In this document: positions 1 to 8,719 of the stretch, in pieces
Position numbering within the stretch: position 1 is the stretch's first letter
Layout: each line of letters begins with the position of its first letter
Assembly: GCA_903912795.1 (NCBI GenBank)
Contig: CAIWIS010000612.1
Location: 1-23,020 of the forward strand
From: an uncultured Bacteroidales bacterium
Lineage (GTDB): Bacteria; Bacteroidota; Bacteroidia; Bacteroidales; Paludibacteraceae
Length of the DNA: 23,020 nucleotides
Direction of reading: 5' to 3'
The notes under the pieces: model-generated
The model's database searches: none
The model's input: the letters and a program-made list of their open reading frames with translations, nothing else
What the model was told of the DNA's origin: nothing
Position numbers and translations under genes: made by a program

Positions 1-371
1 CCGAATTGTTGGCCCGTCGTTCAGGAATTGATTTTGGTGAAATAATTGACATGATTCCTGTAAAACGTGGAGAATCAGCCCGATTAATTGCACTGAAAAT
101 TATTGGTGCAAAACAAACAATCAATGTAGGCAAAGAACTCGAAATCCGCAAATGGTTGTCGAACTCGCACTTGTATAGTTCAGCTTTTGTTGTTGATAAA
201 CTTGACCTTGTAAACAACATTCCACAAAAATTTATCCTTACTGGCGCTGGCTGGGGACATGGAGTGGGGCTTTGCCAGATTGGTGCTGCCGTTATGGGCG
301 AAAAAGGGTATCTTTACAACGATATTTTGTTACATTATTTCCGAAATTCTGAATTAAAAAAGATTTATTAG
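1..371 (+). CDS. SpoIID/LytB domain protein, 3' end only (partial)
   Basis: This is the C-terminal part of a protein whose start lies left of the window; the frame is open from the first bases (first full codon at 3) to the TAG at 369-371, giving about 122 residues. The fragment carries the family hallmark GAGWGHGVGLCQIGA (from about residue 81 of the fragment), followed by a segment ending in LLHYFRNSELKKIY, which is how SpoIID/LytB domains normally end. SpoIID proteins are peptidoglycan lytic transglycosylases in spore formers; LytB is an amidase enhancer. Non-sporulating Bacteroidales carry homologues of unproven function, probably in the envelope. The next gene starts only 16 nt downstream, so the two are probably co-transcribed. 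The family call is firm; activity cannot be judged because the domain's catalytic part is outside the window. Confidence 0.88.
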   Translation, partial: ELLARRSGIDFGEIIDMIPVKRGESARLIALKIIGAKQTINVGKELEIRKWLSNSHLYSSAFVVDKLDLVNNIPQKFILTGAGWGHGVGLCQIGAAVMGEKGYLYNDILLHYFRNSELKKIY

Positions 372-387
372 TTGCATTTATATTGTC

Positions 388-987
388 ATGAAGAACTTGC
401 CGATATTACTCATAATATTCAGATTTACACTTGCTCCTATTATAATTGGGTTGAGTTCTGTTTATGGCGAAAAAGCAAGTTTGGCAATAGTGATTCTGAT
501 GTATCTTGGCTTGATCTCAGACATTTTAGATGGTATCTTGGCTCGAAAAATGGAAATATCAACAACAAAACTACGACGACTCGATAGTCAGGTCGATATG
601 ATATTCTGGATTTCAATTGGAATTAGCGCATGGTTGCTTCATGCCGATATTTTAAGTTCTAAATCTACCGAAATTATCATTCTGCTTATTTTAGAGGCAA
701 TGTGCTATGTAATCAGTTTTATCAGGTTTGGTAAAGAAACATGTACACATGCTTTTTTATTCAAGATGTTTGGACTAGCTCTTTTGCTCGCATTTACGGC
801 AATTATTGGGTTTGGCATAACAGGTACTGCTTTTAATATTGCTTTTATTGTAGCACTTTTAGCATATACCGATCGGATTTTAATCGTTCTGATATTACCC
901 TATTGGACACACGATATACCAAGTTGTTACCATGCCTATCTAATTAGAAAAGGAAGAAGTTTTAAGCGCTATAAACTGTTTAATTAA
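388..987 (+). CDS. CDP-alcohol phosphatidyltransferase-like membrane protein
   Basis: A 199-residue integral membrane protein with several hydrophobic segments. Family members move a phospho-alcohol from a CDP-activated donor onto a second alcohol during phospholipid synthesis, in the inner membrane. The signature D-x2-D-G-x2-A-R-x8-G-x3-D-x3-D is present at residues 45-70: Asp45, Asp48, Gly49, Ala52, Arg53, Asp66 and Asp70 are all in register. The second conserved glycine is leucine here (Leu62), so either the active site is altered or the substrate is unusual. The start ATG at 388 lies 16 nt after the SpoIID stop. The product (phosphatidylglycerol phosphate, phosphatidylserine, inositol lipid or other) cannot be read from the sequence. 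The 48-nt gap to the next gene has no terminator, so a three-gene operon is likely. Confidence 0.85.
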   Translation: MKNLPILLIIFRFTLAPIIIGLSSVYGEKASLAIVILMYLGLISDILDGILARKMEISTTKLRRLDSQVDMIFWISIGISAWLLHADILSSKSTEIIILLILEAMCYVISFIRFGKETCTHAFLFKMFGLALLLAFTAIIGFGITGTAFNIAFIVALLAYTDRILIVLILPYWTHDIPSCYHAYLIRKGRSFKRYKLFN

Positions 988-1035
988 AATGATTTCACTT
1001 CAAAAAAAACAATAAGAATAATACCGAAAAAACAA

Positions 1036-2325
1036 ATGGAAAAAACACAAAAAACAAAGAGTCTTTCTCCCTGGGCTTGGATACCAACGCTTTATTTTGC
1101 TGAAGGTCTGCCGTATGTAGCCGTAATGGTTATGGCAAGTATTATGTACAAACTTATGGGTTTGAACAACGATGAGATTACACTATATGTAGCATGGTTG
1201 GGCATTCCTTGGATTATTAAACCGCTTTGGAGCCCGTTTGTGGATATTATTAAAACTAAACGGTGGTGGATTCTCACCATGCAAGTAATAATCGGTGCCT
1301 GTTTTGCCGGAATTGCTTTTAGCATTCATACAAGTTATTACCTACAATTGAGCCTTGCATTTTTGTTTTTATTGGCATTCAGTTCAGCTACACACGACAT
1401 TGCCTGCGATGGTTTTTATATGCTGGGACTTCCTGCCGACAAACAAGCATTTTTTGTAGGTATTCGCAATACAGCTTACAGACTCGCTGTTATTTTTGGA
1501 TCGGGGTTATTGGTAATGCTTGCAGGTTATTGGGCTAGAACATCCGGGAATTTGCAGCAATCGTGGAGTTATATATTTTATCTGATGGCTACATTGTTTT
1601 TAAGTTTGTTTGTTTACCACCGTTTTTTTCTACCTAAGCCGTCCGAGGATACGCTTCATGCAAATACATCTTTTAGTTATATTCAAAAAGAATTAGTTGA
1701 AACAATTGTAACCTTTTTCAAAAAGAAAAATATCATTGCAACACTCCTGTTTATTTTGCTTTATCGCTTTTCAGAAAATCAGTTAAGTGTACTTAGCAAG
1801 CTTTTTATGCTCGACCCCATCGACAAAGGCGGTTTAGGATTAACTGCCGAACAAGTTGGTTTGCTACATGGCACTGTAGGGGTTGTTGCTTTGTTGTTGG
1901 GTGGTATAATTGGTGGTGTGGCAATTTCTCGAAAAGGATTAAAGTTTTGGCTTTGGCCAATGGCACTTGCACTTAGTATTCCACACTTAGCCTATGTTTA
2001 TTTGGCATACGAACTTCCACAAAACTTTGTAATTATAAACATTTGTGTTGCTATAGAGCAATTTGGATTTGGGTTCGGGTTTACAGCATTTATGGTTTAT
2101 TTAATGTATTTCGCCGAAGGAAAATACAAAACATCGCATTATGCAATCAGTACCGGATTAATGGCACTGGGTGTTTCGTTGGCTAATTGGATTGGAGGTG
2201 CTTTGGAAAAAATAATGGGCTATCAACATTTCTTTATTTGGGTGTTAATTTGTTCTGTATTTACATTTCTAACTGTAGCACTCATTAAAGTTGATAAAGA
2301 ATTTGGTAAAAAGGTTCAGAAATAA
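1036..2325 (+). CDS. MFS transporter, AmpG/PAT-like permease
   Basis: A 429-residue protein of about 12 predicted membrane helices. The N-terminal region resembles the AmpG/PAT branch of the major facilitator superfamily: SPWAWIPTLYFAEGLP at residues 11-25 and GIPWIIKPLWSPFVD at 56-70, which matches the family's Lys-x-x-Trp-x-P-x-x-Asp element between helices 2 and 3. AmpG imports anhydro-muropeptides (GlcNAc-anhMurNAc peptides) across the inner membrane for cell-wall recycling; the same branch includes acetyl-CoA transporters. Its position behind a SpoIID/LytB-like gene fits a cell-wall turnover role, but that is inference. It is the last gene of the forward run and is followed 26 nt later by a strong terminator. 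The MFS assignment is secure; the muropeptide substrate is only likely. Confidence 0.82.
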   Translation: MEKTQKTKSLSPWAWIPTLYFAEGLPYVAVMVMASIMYKLMGLNNDEITLYVAWLGIPWIIKPLWSPFVDIIKTKRWWILTMQVIIGACFAGIAFSIHTSYYLQLSLAFLFLLAFSSATHDIACDGFYMLGLPADKQAFFVGIRNTAYRLAVIFGSGLLVMLAGYWARTSGNLQQSWSYIFYLMATLFLSLFVYHRFFLPKPSEDTLHANTSFSYIQKELVETIVTFFKKKNIIATLLFILLYRFSENQLSVLSKLFMLDPIDKGGLGLTAEQVGLLHGTVGVVALLLGGIIGGVAISRKGLKFWLWPMALALSIPHLAYVYLAYELPQNFVIINICVAIEQFGFGFGFTAFMVYLMYFAEGKYKTSHYAISTGLMALGVSLANWIGGALEKIMGYQHFFIWVLICSVFTFLTVALIKVDKEFGKKVQK

Positions 2326-2351
2326 TTATTTGAAGAATGAAAACTTAATGA

Positions 2352-2383
2352 AAAGCCCTCCTGATAGATTTCGGGAGGGCTTT
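2352..2383 (+). terminator. Rho-independent terminator after the MFS gene
   Basis: A 13-bp stem (AAAGCCCTCCTGA paired with TCGGGAGGGCTTT, one T-G wobble) with a 6-nt loop (TAGATT at 2365-2370), followed by GTGTTTT. It ends the forward run. Read on the minus strand the stem is also followed by a short T run, so it could stop leftward transcripts from the dipeptidase gene, whose stop is 131 nt to the right. No other feature was seen in 2384-2513. Confidence 0.88.
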
Positions 2384-2513
2384 GTGTTTTATATATACTG
2401 TGTTTTTGCTTTAACATCAACTCTTGTTAATCCTCTGCGTTATCTATTACTTTGTTTTTCAATACCTTGTTTAGAAATAAAACACTTAATTTTAATGAAT
2501 AATCTCTACTTAA

Positions 2514-4160
2514 TTATTTTCTGTTCTTAATTTCCTCTTCTGTTTTTACGCGTTGTCCTGGGTTTTCTTTTACAATTTGGCGTAGTATTTCGTCGGAATA
2601 ACCAGCGCGTATAATGCCAGGAGGAATGTGAAATTCATTTTGCACAAATTTGCCGTCTTTCTCTTTCTTGATATTGCCATCCATGTATTTTACAAGTAAG
2701 TATTCTCCTAGTTTTTTCCATGCTGCTGTTGAGTTTTCGGCTTGTGTATGACTGAATGAAGTAAGGAAATTACGAGCATCGGCTTCGGACATGTTAACAG
2801 CTGCTTTATCAACCGCAGGTACAAATTTCTGAAAATCCGATTCCCATTGTGTTTGTACCAATTTAATGTCTTTCATCATATAACTGTATTTGCCGTATGC
2901 AAAATTGGCAACCTGATTGTAAATCCAAAAAGCCGAAGTAGGTGAATATTCCAAGAGATGTCCGTTTTTGGCACTATAACAATTCGGTACGTTGTTTATG
3001 CCACAATACATAGGCACAAGGATATTGCTAGCCGCATCGTCGACCCCAAACCAATGAATACCACCAATATAGTTAGGTAGCCAGCTCCGCATTTGCGATA
3101 CAAAAACAAAACCCGATTGCTGAGTTGCTACTGGGCGTTCGTGCATATATTCCACACTGTCAACTTTAAAACCAAGTGGACTATGACGCAGTTTACTGCC
3201 GAATGGAGCAGCACAAACTCCTTTTGTCATATCAAATTCAGTTCCTTCGTATTGGTTACGCATGTATTCTTTCATTTTTTGCGCATCAACTTTAAAGGTT
3301 GGTTTAATCCAAAGTGGCATGCGCTCTTTGGTTTCGCCTTTTACATAGCTAATGTATTTGTTCATGGCTGGGTCTACCTGGCGGAAAAAGCTCCATACGC
3401 GTGCTTCGCAAATACGTAACGCGCTGTAATCGAGCGGTGCATACACATCCGAGAAACTAAATTCAGAGTTGCGACCTTTAAAGTAACCTTTTTCACGGGC
3501 AAAAAGTATCACATCTTCGGCATATAGGCAATTGTTTTTATCGTCGAAGGGGAAGGTAGTAATGCGCGCCTGATTGGCATGTCCCGAAACACAATCGTCG
3601 GGAATGCGTTGAGCTACCCAAACAGCACCTTTGTTGCGTGGTCCTTTTCCTATCATTTCCATAATCCAAACTTCGTTGGGGTCAGCAATCGAAAACGACT
3701 CACCCGAGCTGTAATAGCCATATTCAGCAACAAGGTCGGTCATAACTTTAATAGCTTCGCGGGCAGTTTTAGCGCGTTGCAAAGCAATGTAAATTAAGCT
3801 TCCGTAATCAATTAAGCCAGTTGTATCCACCAACTCTTCTCGTCCGCCATAAGTAGTTTCGCCTATCGATAATTGATGTTCGTTCATATTACCTATGACC
3901 GAATAAGTTTTTTCCACTTGTTTTATTTTTCCCAAATATTTGCCAGAGTCCCAGTCGTGAATGTCGAGCAGGGTGCCTGCAGGATAAGTAGCTGCTGGAT
4001 AATGGTATAAGGCACCAAACAAGAAATAAGAATCGGCCGAATAACTTATCAGTGTCGACCCATCGGTAGTGGCATATTTACCAGCTAGGAAATTGGTACA
4101 CGAAAAACCGTAAGCCCACGAAAATAATAATGTGGTAATGAAAATTGTTTTTTTTATCAT
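2514..4160 (-). CDS. C69-family dipeptidase (Ntn hydrolase), secreted
   Basis: A 548-residue protein of peptidase family C69 (formerly U34), whose members are N-terminal-nucleophile hydrolases that split dipeptides. Residues 1-20 form a signal peptide, directly followed by Cys21 in SCTNFLAGKYATTDGSTL, the conserved start of the mature C69 enzyme; Cys21 would be the nucleophile exposed after cleavage. The next element, usually close to RNED in the family, reads SYSAD here. The rest of the chain runs the usual length of the large Bacteroidales members. It has no T9SS C-terminal domain, so the periplasm is its likely location. It has its own promoter at 4203-4234, giving a leader of roughly 35-40 nt. 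Periplasmic dipeptides such as those released by the DPP5-like enzyme encoded at 9431-11512 could be its substrates, which is inference. Confidence 0.9.
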   Translation of the reverse strand: MIKKTIFITTLLFSWAYGFSCTNFLAGKYATTDGSTLISYSADSYFLFGALYHYPAATYPAGTLLDIHDWDSGKYLGKIKQVEKTYSVIGNMNEHQLSIGETTYGGREELVDTTGLIDYGSLIYIALQRAKTAREAIKVMTDLVAEYGYYSSGESFSIADPNEVWIMEMIGKGPRNKGAVWVAQRIPDDCVSGHANQARITTFPFDDKNNCLYAEDVILFAREKGYFKGRNSEFSFSDVYAPLDYSALRICEARVWSFFRQVDPAMNKYISYVKGETKERMPLWIKPTFKVDAQKMKEYMRNQYEGTEFDMTKGVCAAPFGSKLRHSPLGFKVDSVEYMHERPVATQQSGFVFVSQMRSWLPNYIGGIHWFGVDDAASNILVPMYCGINNVPNCYSAKNGHLLEYSPTSAFWIYNQVANFAYGKYSYMMKDIKLVQTQWESDFQKFVPAVDKAAVNMSEADARNFLTSFSHTQAENSTAAWKKLGEYLLVKYMDGNIKKEKDGKFVQNEFHIPPGIIRAGYSDEILRQIVKENPGQRVKTEEEIKNRK

Positions 4161-4202
4161 CGGGTAAAAATAATATGTTTAATTGATATGAATATAATTT
4201 TG

Positions 4203-4234
4203 CAAAAATAATAAATTTTTCGAATAACCCGAAA
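4203..4234 (-). promoter_or_regulatory. Bacteroidetes-type promoter for the C69 dipeptidase
   Basis: On the minus strand there is TTTC (4234-4231), a 20-nt spacer, then TATTTTTG (4210-4203), matching the Bacteroidetes sigma-ABfr pattern TTTG/TAnnTTTG with one base off in the -33 element. It lies 42 nt before the ATG at 4160. Found by reading only; no start site has been mapped. Confidence 0.65.
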
Positions 4235-4251
4235 CGCTAAACATAAAACAA

Positions 4252-5160
4252 TTATGCCAACACACAGGCCATTGCAATGCTGTAAAATTTAGATTGAATG
4301 CTTTCGCTGCGCGAAGTTAACACCACAGGCTTATCGGTGCCTTGCAATAATCCGGCCATTTCGGCATCGGCAAATAGTGATAAACCTTTGTAAAACGTGT
4401 TGGCACATTCAAAATTTGGAAAAATCAGAATATCGGCATCGCCTAGCACCGGTGTAGGCACATTTTTTATGCTTCCACGTTCTTTGTCGAGCGCCAAAAA
4501 AATATCCAAAGGACCATCCAGTATCACATCGCCAAACATACCATTGCGCCATTCTTCCTTAATATCCATATAATCCTGCATATACTGAATTTTTGGATTA
4601 GCAACTTCGGTGGCATGAATGAGGGCAATTTTTGGTTTCAAAATCCCGAATTTCCGAGCTGTTTCAATGCTGTAATTAATCATTGCAGTGCGCTGCACCA
4701 AGTTTGGCGAAGGGATAACAACCGGATCGGTAAAAAATAGCAATTTATGATACTTGGGAATTTCCAATGCAGCAGTGTACGACAAAACTTTACCGGCAGG
4801 CAGCAATCCTTTTTCTTTATCTAAAATAGCACGTAACAAAATATCCGTGTTCACTAAGCCTTTCATCAGGATATCGGCTTCGCCACTTTTAACCATACGT
4901 ACAGCTTCCAGCGTAGCTTCAACCACATCGGGCTTATCTATGATATGTATAAATGGCGATGGATTGTGTTCAAAAAGTTCAGGCGACTCAATAGATGCTA
5001 CATCACCAATGAGGTACGCTTCAACTATACCACTTTCAACAGCTTGCAACACGGCTTCGAGCGTATGCGAATCAACTGCATTGGCTACTGCCATTCGCTT
5101 TCGGCAATTTACTTGCGAAAGATGCGATGTTAGATTTGCGAATGATGCAATAGATTCCAT
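4252..5160 (-). CDS. ptb: Phosphate butyryltransferase (phosphotransbutyrylase family)
   Basis: A 302-residue cytoplasmic enzyme that interconverts butyryl-CoA (or branched acyl-CoA) with the acyl phosphate. The family signature EADILMKGLVNTDILLR lies at residues 95-110, followed by a typical GPLDIFLALDKE segment and VPTPVLGDADILIFPN. The length fits Ptb (about 300 residues) better than acetate-specific Pta. The open frame extends upstream to 5292, but I start at ATG 5160: the extra 44 residues (many Cys, His, Asn) do not look like the family, and a good promoter (5186-5217) sits inside that extension. In most genomes ptb is followed by butyrate kinase; here the next leftward gene is a dipeptidase with its own promoter, so ptb stands alone. 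Acetyl phosphate or branched-chain acyl phosphate synthesis are alternatives. Confidence 0.9.
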   Translation of the reverse strand: MESIASFANLTSHLSQVNCRKRMAVANAVDSHTLEAVLQAVESGIVEAYLIGDVASIESPELFEHNPSPFIHIIDKPDVVEATLEAVRMVKSGEADILMKGLVNTDILLRAILDKEKGLLPAGKVLSYTAALEIPKYHKLLFFTDPVVIPSPNLVQRTAMINYSIETARKFGILKPKIALIHATEVANPKIQYMQDYMDIKEEWRNGMFGDVILDGPLDIFLALDKERGSIKNVPTPVLGDADILIFPNFECANTFYKGLSLFADAEMAGLLQGTDKPVVLTSRSESIQSKFYSIAMACVLA

Positions 5161-5185
5161 GCTAAAAATGTTTGCTTTATTTGGA

Positions 5186-5217
5186 CAAATGTAGACATAA
5201 TTATTTAGCAATGCAAA
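5186..5217 (-). promoter_or_regulatory. Promoter of ptb; decides its start codon
   Basis: On the minus strand: TTTG (5217-5214), exactly 20 nt, TACATTTG (5193-5186), a perfect match to the Bacteroidetes consensus. Transcription would begin near 5180, leaving a leader of about 20 nt before the ATG at 5160 and ruling out the upstream in-frame start at 5292 for this transcript. Confidence 0.75.
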
Positions 5218-5263
5218 CATGCAATGATGCATTAACTGTTTGTTAATTGGGCATTTAATGCAT
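5211..5263. repeat. Short ATGCA direct repeats over the ptb -33 element
   Basis: ATGCA occurs at 5211, 5219 and 5227, each exactly 8 bp apart, and again at 5258 (the last two as the palindrome ATGCAT). The first copy overlaps the ptb -33 element at 5214-5217. An imperfect hairpin (ATTAAC, loop TGTTT, GTTAAT, 5231-5247) lies between copies three and four. This may be a regulator-binding site; chance in an AT-rich gap is also possible. Confidence 0.35.
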
Positions 5264-5423
5264 TTTCTGTCGGCTTGATTATAAGTTGTCAAAAAAAAAC
5301 AGATGCAAATTTGATTTTCATCATAAATACAAATCTTTAACTACAATTTGTAACAGCTAAAAATTGAAAAAAAATCAATTTTATTTTGTAACGAATTAAT
5401 TTTAACTAAAATACAGTCGCTAC

Positions 5424-5455
5424 TTTCAAAATGCTGAATATTCTTTGTATCTTTG
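5424..5455 (+). promoter_or_regulatory. Promoter of the DUF2723/deacetylase pair
   Basis: TTTC (5424-5427), a 20-nt spacer, then TATCTTTG (5448-5455), which matches TAnnTTTG. It lies 39 nt before the ATG at 5495, leaving a leader of roughly 30 nt. An overlapping short ORF from 5431 starts inside this promoter and is not real. Confidence 0.7.
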
Positions 5456-5494
5456 GTGGCTTTTTTTGTTTAACACGAAACAATTTAAATTTTT

Positions 5495-8400
5495 ATGAGA
5501 AACTTCAGATTTCTGAACAATGTTTTTGGCTGGCTTGCATTTGCAATTGCCGCTGCCACTTATTTAACTACTATGGAGCCTACAGCGAGCTTCTGGGATT
5601 GTGGCGAGTTTATTTCTACAGCTTACAAACTGGATGTAGGTCACCCACCGGGAGCACCATTCTTTATGCTCACAGGTCGATTTTTCTCTCTTTTTGCGTC
5701 GGATCCTACGCAAGTAGCACTTATGATTAATGCATTGTCGGCACTTTGTAGTGCATTTACCATTTTGTTTTTATTCTGGACCATTACACATTTAGCACGA
5801 AAAGTTGTTGCAAAAACTGAAGAAAAATATACAACAGCCAATATAATTGGAATTTTAGGTTCAGGATTAGTTGGAGCATTGGTTTACACATTCTCGGATA
5901 CTTTCTGGTTTTCGGCTGTGGAAGGTGAAGTATATGCCTATTCGTCCTTATTTACAGCCATCGTTTTTTGGGCTATTCTTAAATGGGAACGCGTTGCTGA
6001 TCGCGATGGTTCGGATCGTTGGTTGATTTTAATAGCCTATTTAATGGGTCTATCTATTGGTGTTCACTTACTTAACTTGTTGGCAATTCCAGCAATCGTA
6101 TTGGTGTATTATTTCCGCAATTATAAACCTTCAACCAAAGGAGTTCTCACAGCCATGTTGGTTTCGGGAGTTGCTCTAGGAGTAGTTTTGTATGGAATTA
6201 TTCCAGGATTTGTTGAAGTAGCTTGCTGGTTCGAATTGTTTTTTGTAAACACACTCGGTATGGCTTTCAATACAGGTTTATTTATATATATCCTTTTATT
6301 GATTGCAACTTTAGCGTGGGCACTTTACGAATCATACGTCAATAAAAGTTATGTACGAACAGCCATTTCATTTATACTAGCTATTGCTTTGGTTGGAATT
6401 CCGTTTTTTGGTGCTCATGTGTTTTTAGGCATTCTTATCATTGCTGGTATGGCAGCCGTATTTTATTTCAAAAAAAGCGTTATCAATGGTCGTTGGTTAA
6501 ATACCGCTTTAGCCATGATAACAGTGATTCTTATTGGTTATTCTTCATATTCAATCATTGTTATACGTTCGGCTGCTAATCCACCTATGGATCAAAACTC
6601 ACCTGATAATGTTTTTGCACTAAAATATTATCTCAATCGTGAGCAATATGGTGATCGTCCATTAATGTACGGCCCTGTTTATAATGCTCCTGTAAAATTG
6701 CGTGTGGAAGGAAATAACTGTATTCCTGAAGAGAAAAGAGGAGAAGCACAATATACACCCAAACCAAAAACATCTCCTAATGACAAAGATGCTTATTTGT
6801 TGACTGGTTATAAAACTGATTACGTAATGGATGAGCGCTTTAATATGCTTTTTCCACGTTTGTATAGTACCCAACAATCGCATATTGATGCCTATAAACA
6901 ATGGGCTGATATTACAGGAACCCCCATCACTTACGATTATTGTGGGCAACAGAAAACTGAAAACAAGCCTACTTTTGGCGAAAATCTGCAATTTTTCTTC
7001 GATTATCAGATTCGTTTTATGTATATGCGTTATTTTATGTGGAATTTCTCTGGACGTCAGAATGACATTCAAGGTCATGGTGAGATTGATAGAGGAAATT
7101 GGATAACGGGTTTCAATTTTATAGATAATTACTTGGTTGGCGATCAAACCAATTTGCCTTCGGAATTGGCTGATAACAAAGGACGCAATAAGTATTATTT
7201 ACTACCAATTTTACTTGGTATATTTGGTATAGTATTCCAATTTTATGGAGGCAAAGAAGGTCGTCATAGTTTTTGGGTTACTGCGCTCCTTTTTGTGTTA
7301 ACTGGTTTAGCAATTGTAGTTTATCTAAATCAAACGCCTTATCAACCACGCGAACGAGATTATGCCTACGCAGGTTCGTTTTATGCCTTCTCTATCTGGA
7401 TAGGTCTAGGGGTATTGGGCATTATTAAAATGATTGATAAATACATTCCAAAAACACTAGCTGCAGGAATAGTTGCAATAGCCGCTTTGGGAGTGCCTGC
7501 ATTAATGGCTTCCGAAAACTGGGATGATCATAATAGAGCTAACCGCTATGTGGCACGTGATTTTGGAGGTAATTACCTGGCTTCGATAAAACCAAACGCC
7601 ATTATTTTTTCAAATGGCGATAATGACACGTTCCCGCTTTGGTACAATCAAGAGGTGGAAGGTAACCGTACCGACGTTCGCGTTTGTAACCTGAGTTATT
7701 TGCAAACCGATTGGTATATCGACCAAATGAAACGCGGTGCATACGAATCGGCTCCACTGCCTATTTCGTGGACACCCGCCGAATATGTTACAGGCAAAAA
7801 TGAAGTGGTATGGGTAGAAGAGCAAATAAAAGAGCCACTTGATTTGAATGTAGCTTATGATTTTCTATTGAAACGTGGACAGTTTAAAGATGTGGAAGGT
7901 GATGGATTTATTCCAACTAAACAATTGTTTTTGCCTGTTGATCCTAATCAAGTGCTTCAAACGGGTACTTTACCTGCTACTCGTGCTGCCGAAATCATTC
8001 CACAGATTAATATTGATTTAACGCAACGCCGACTTACAAAAAGTGAGTTGATGATACTTGAAATGCTTCGTACCAATAATTGGAAACGACCAATTTACTT
8101 TGCTGTAACAGTTGGCGACGATTATTATTTAGGATTAAGTGATCATTTTGAACTCACTGGTTTGGCTTATCAGATTTTACCTGTAGGCCAAAAAGGTGCA
8201 GGATCTTCTGTAAATACCAAGGAAATGTACGAAAACATGATGACTAAATTCCGTTATGGTAACATTGGTGATCCAAAAGTGTATATCGACGAAAATACAA
8301 TGCGTATGTGTCGTACACATCGAATGATGTTCTCGCAACTTATTGGTGCATTGTACAACGAAGGAGACTCGGCAAAAGCATTGAAAGCGTTGGATTATTG

Positions 8401-8719
8401 TCAGAAAATGATTCCTGGAAACACTGTTCCTCACGATTATATTTCGACCATGTTAGCTGAGTATTACTACAAATTGGGCGAAAGTCAAAAAGGCGATGAA
8501 ATAATGGAGGCTGTGGCTAAAGGAGCAGTTGAAAATTTAAACTGGTATATGAGCTTAAATTCGTCACAACGTAATAGCGTAGCCAATAGAGTTAGTCATA
8601 ATATGGCTGTATTAAATCAGGTTTTACGTATTTGTGATCAGGAAAAACAAAAACGTATTTTGGATAAATACTTACCAGTTTATATGGGTTATACCAAAGG
8701 AGCTGGTGCTGATTTGTAA
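5495..8719 (+). CDS. DUF2723 (TMEM260-like) membrane protein, probable GT-C glycosyltransferase
   Basis: A 1074-residue protein. The N-terminal third is a bundle of membrane helices, with the first periplasmic loop carrying EPTASFWDCGEFI (Asp35, Glu38) and GHPPGAP (49-55), the conserved start of DUF2723. A soluble loop (about 345-560), a second helix group (about 565-685) and a C-terminal soluble part follow; the latter contains the conserved SNGDNDTFPLWYNQEVEG and ends with TPR-like helices (about 940-1060). The acidic loop motif resembles GT-C enzymes that use lipid-linked sugars; the human homologue TMEM260 is a protein O-mannosyltransferase. A role in protein or envelope glycosylation in the inner membrane is therefore likely but unproven for bacteria. 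The stop codon overlaps the start of the deacetylase gene by one base, so the two are translated together. Confidence 0.87.
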   Translation: MRNFRFLNNVFGWLAFAIAAATYLTTMEPTASFWDCGEFISTAYKLDVGHPPGAPFFMLTGRFFSLFASDPTQVALMINALSALCSAFTILFLFWTITHLARKVVAKTEEKYTTANIIGILGSGLVGALVYTFSDTFWFSAVEGEVYAYSSLFTAIVFWAILKWERVADRDGSDRWLILIAYLMGLSIGVHLLNLLAIPAIVLVYYFRNYKPSTKGVLTAMLVSGVALGVVLYGIIPGFVEVACWFELFFVNTLGMAFNTGLFIYILLLIATLAWALYESYVNKSYVRTAISFILAIALVGIPFFGAHVFLGILIIAGMAAVFYFKKSVINGRWLNTALAMITVILIGYSSYSIIVIRSAANPPMDQNSPDNVFALKYYLNREQYGDRPLMYGPVYNAPVKLRVEGNNCIPEEKRGEAQYTPKPKTSPNDKDAYLLTGYKTDYVMDERFNMLFPRLYSTQQSHIDAYKQWADITGTPITYDYCGQQKTENKPTFGENLQFFFDYQIRFMYMRYFMWNFSGRQNDIQGHGEIDRGNWITGFNFIDNYLVGDQTNLPSELADNKGRNKYYLLPILLGIFGIVFQFYGGKEGRHSFWVTALLFVLTGLAIVVYLNQTPYQPRERDYAYAGSFYAFSIWIGLGVLGIIKMIDKYIPKTLAAGIVAIAALGVPALMASENWDDHNRANRYVARDFGGNYLASIKPNAIIFSNGDNDTFPLWYNQEVEGNRTDVRVCNLSYLQTDWYIDQMKRGAYESAPLPISWTPAEYVTGKNEVVWVEEQIKEPLDLNVAYDFLLKRGQFKDVEGDGFIPTKQLFLPVDPNQVLQTGTLPATRAAEIIPQINIDLTQRRLTKSELMILEMLRTNNWKRPIYFAVTVGDDYYLGLSDHFELTGLAYQILPVGQKGAGSSVNTKEMYENMMTKFRYGNIGDPKVYIDENTMRMCRTHRMMFSQLIGALYNEGDSAKALKALDYCQKMIPGNTVPHDYISTMLAEYYYKLGESQKGDEIMEAVAKGAVENLNWYMSLNSSQRNSVANRVSHNMAVLNQVLRICDQEKQKRILDKYLPVYMGYTKGAGADL

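Larger units (their letters stand above)
5161..5494. other. Divergent intergenic region between ptb and the DUF2723 gene
   Basis: The 334-bp gap holds the two outward-facing promoters (5186-5217 leftward, 5424-5455 rightward) and the ATGCA repeats. Between about 5280 and 5420 it is rich in A and T tracts and I see no gene, RNA gene or terminator there. Confidence 0.6.

Noticed and set aside
372..587. 71-residue ORF overlapping the start of the CDP-alcohol phosphatidyltransferase gene
   Set aside because: Overlaps a recognised gene in another frame and shows no family features.
4754..5194. 146-residue rightward ORF antisense to ptb
   Set aside because: Low-complexity Ser/Ala/Thr composition, no family, fully explained as a shadow of ptb.
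5161..5292. 44-residue N-terminal extension of ptb
   Set aside because: A perfect promoter lies inside it and its composition does not fit the family; the start at 5160 is preferred.
6662..7147. 161-residue leftward ORF inside the DUF2723 gene
   Set aside because: It is antisense to well-conserved DUF2723 coding sequence and has no recognisable family or promoter.
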